Below, piece after piece: positions 21,394 through 21,728 of a stretch of 21,728 bases of DNA. This DNA comes from Bacillota bacterium (GTDB lineage: Bacteria; Bacillota; Desulfotomaculia; Desulfotomaculales; JAJYZD01). A program made the translations under genes and the position numbers. Each line of letters opens with the position of its first letter. Position 1 is the stretch's first letter. The DNA lies in NCBI GenBank assembly GCA_021800315.1, contig JAJYZD010000027.1:1-21728 (forward strand), read 5' to 3'. Under the pieces are notes generated by a model. That model had not been told where the DNA came from. It searched no databases and saw only the letters and a list, made by a program, of their open reading frames with translations.

Positions 21394-21728
21394 TCAGCGG
21401 ACCGCGGGCCCGGCCTGCGGACAGGCCAGGGTCCGTCCGGCCGTGAAGTCCCGCCGGTTCGGGCGGCGTGGCACGCCGGTACCGATTCCTCCACCACCGC
21501 CTGCCAAACCCCTTCGGAAACCGGCAGGTAATTGGCCAGGGCCCCCAGGAGGATCACCCCGGCGACAGCCGGATGGCCCAAGGCCGGAGACCACGTCCGG
21601 GCCCTCGATCCACCAGACCAGGCCGGCCTGGGCGGCGATCAGCCCGGTTATTTCCTCCTCGCCCGGATAGTCCGCCTGCCCGGTGTTGACCGCGGGCGGT
21701 AAAACGCGGTGGCGGTTGACCAGTGCCT
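21394..21728 (-). pseudogene. 2-oxoacid:ferredoxin oxidoreductase gamma-type subunit, frameshifted, partial
   Basis: The C-terminal part of a gamma/IorB-type subunit, which binds the thiamine enzyme's partner in indolepyruvate or 2-oxoacid:ferredoxin oxidoreductases. Three frames together give a continuous family-like sequence: ALVNRHRVLPPAVNTGQADY...GLVWWIEGPDVVSGLG, then GHPAVAGVILLGALANYLPV...WQAVVEESVPA, then RRPNRRDFTAGRTLACPQAG to a stop at 21394. One extra base near 21580 (in CCTTGGG) and another shift near 21470 break the frame. The 5' part lies beyond the window. With the nifJ fragment it suggests a decayed oxidoreductase locus around accC. Confidence 0.7.

Overview
The window looks like chromosome of a high-GC, strictly anaerobic Firmicute of the Desulfotomaculum/Pelotomaculum/Moorella kind. 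This is an inference. It rests on the G+C-rich genes, strong AGGAGG-type ribosome sites with many GTG and TTG starts, an archaeal-type (class V) fructose-1,6-bisphosphate aldolase/phosphatase, ferredoxin-linked 2-oxoacid oxidoreductase remnants and a class III PHA synthase. No rRNA, tRNA or CRISPR array was seen.

Layout. Positions 1-912 hold a BrnT-like toxin and CopG-type antitoxin pair (+), followed by a convergent GNAT acetyltransferase. An rmuC-hisS operon (-) lies at 1597-3941. It is divergent from a lone enzyme I-like TIM-barrel protein (4011-4955, +) that lacks nearly all catalytic residues. A UspA protein and an 89-residue orphan (-) follow. The class V FBPase is at 6149-7243 (+), and its leader carries a hairpin that could bridge Shine-Dalgarno site and start codon. 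Next come a zinc-ribbon protein (-), a ChrA-type transporter (+) and, overlapping it tail to tail, a sensor histidine kinase (-).

The kinase (9672-11408) and its OmpR-type response regulator (13637-14320), preceded by a Spy/CpxP-like exported protein, appear to be one operon split by a 2.2-kb insertion. A perfect 23-bp direct repeat, made from the last bases of the regulator gene, flanks the insertion (11422-11444 and 13637-13659). Inside lie a DUF433/DUF5615 toxin-antitoxin pair of lower G+C, two divergent copies of an unknown coding remnant, and an IS607-family transposase with two in-frame stops and an apparently leaderless promoter. A truncated IS3-family element sits upstream of the Spy-like gene.

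The right third carries a class III PHA operon, phaE-phaC-phaB (-). Upstream are a perfect sigma-A consensus promoter, a nearer TATAAT-type promoter and an array of CGTCA boxes, three of them exactly 20 bp apart. phaE and phaC look intact: Cys149, Asp302 and His331 fall on the numbers known for the Allochromatium enzyme. phaB has lost its start codon and has a frameshift. Beyond it lie a nifJ (pyruvate:ferredoxin oxidoreductase) fragment, an intact biotin carboxylase with a C-terminal extension, and a frameshifted 2-oxoacid:ferredoxin oxidoreductase subunit cut by the window edge. The main theme is gene decay and insertion around redox/storage metabolism and an envelope-stress regulatory operon. 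The clearest candidates for new biology are the FBPase leader, the orphan enzyme I-like protein and the CGTCA array.
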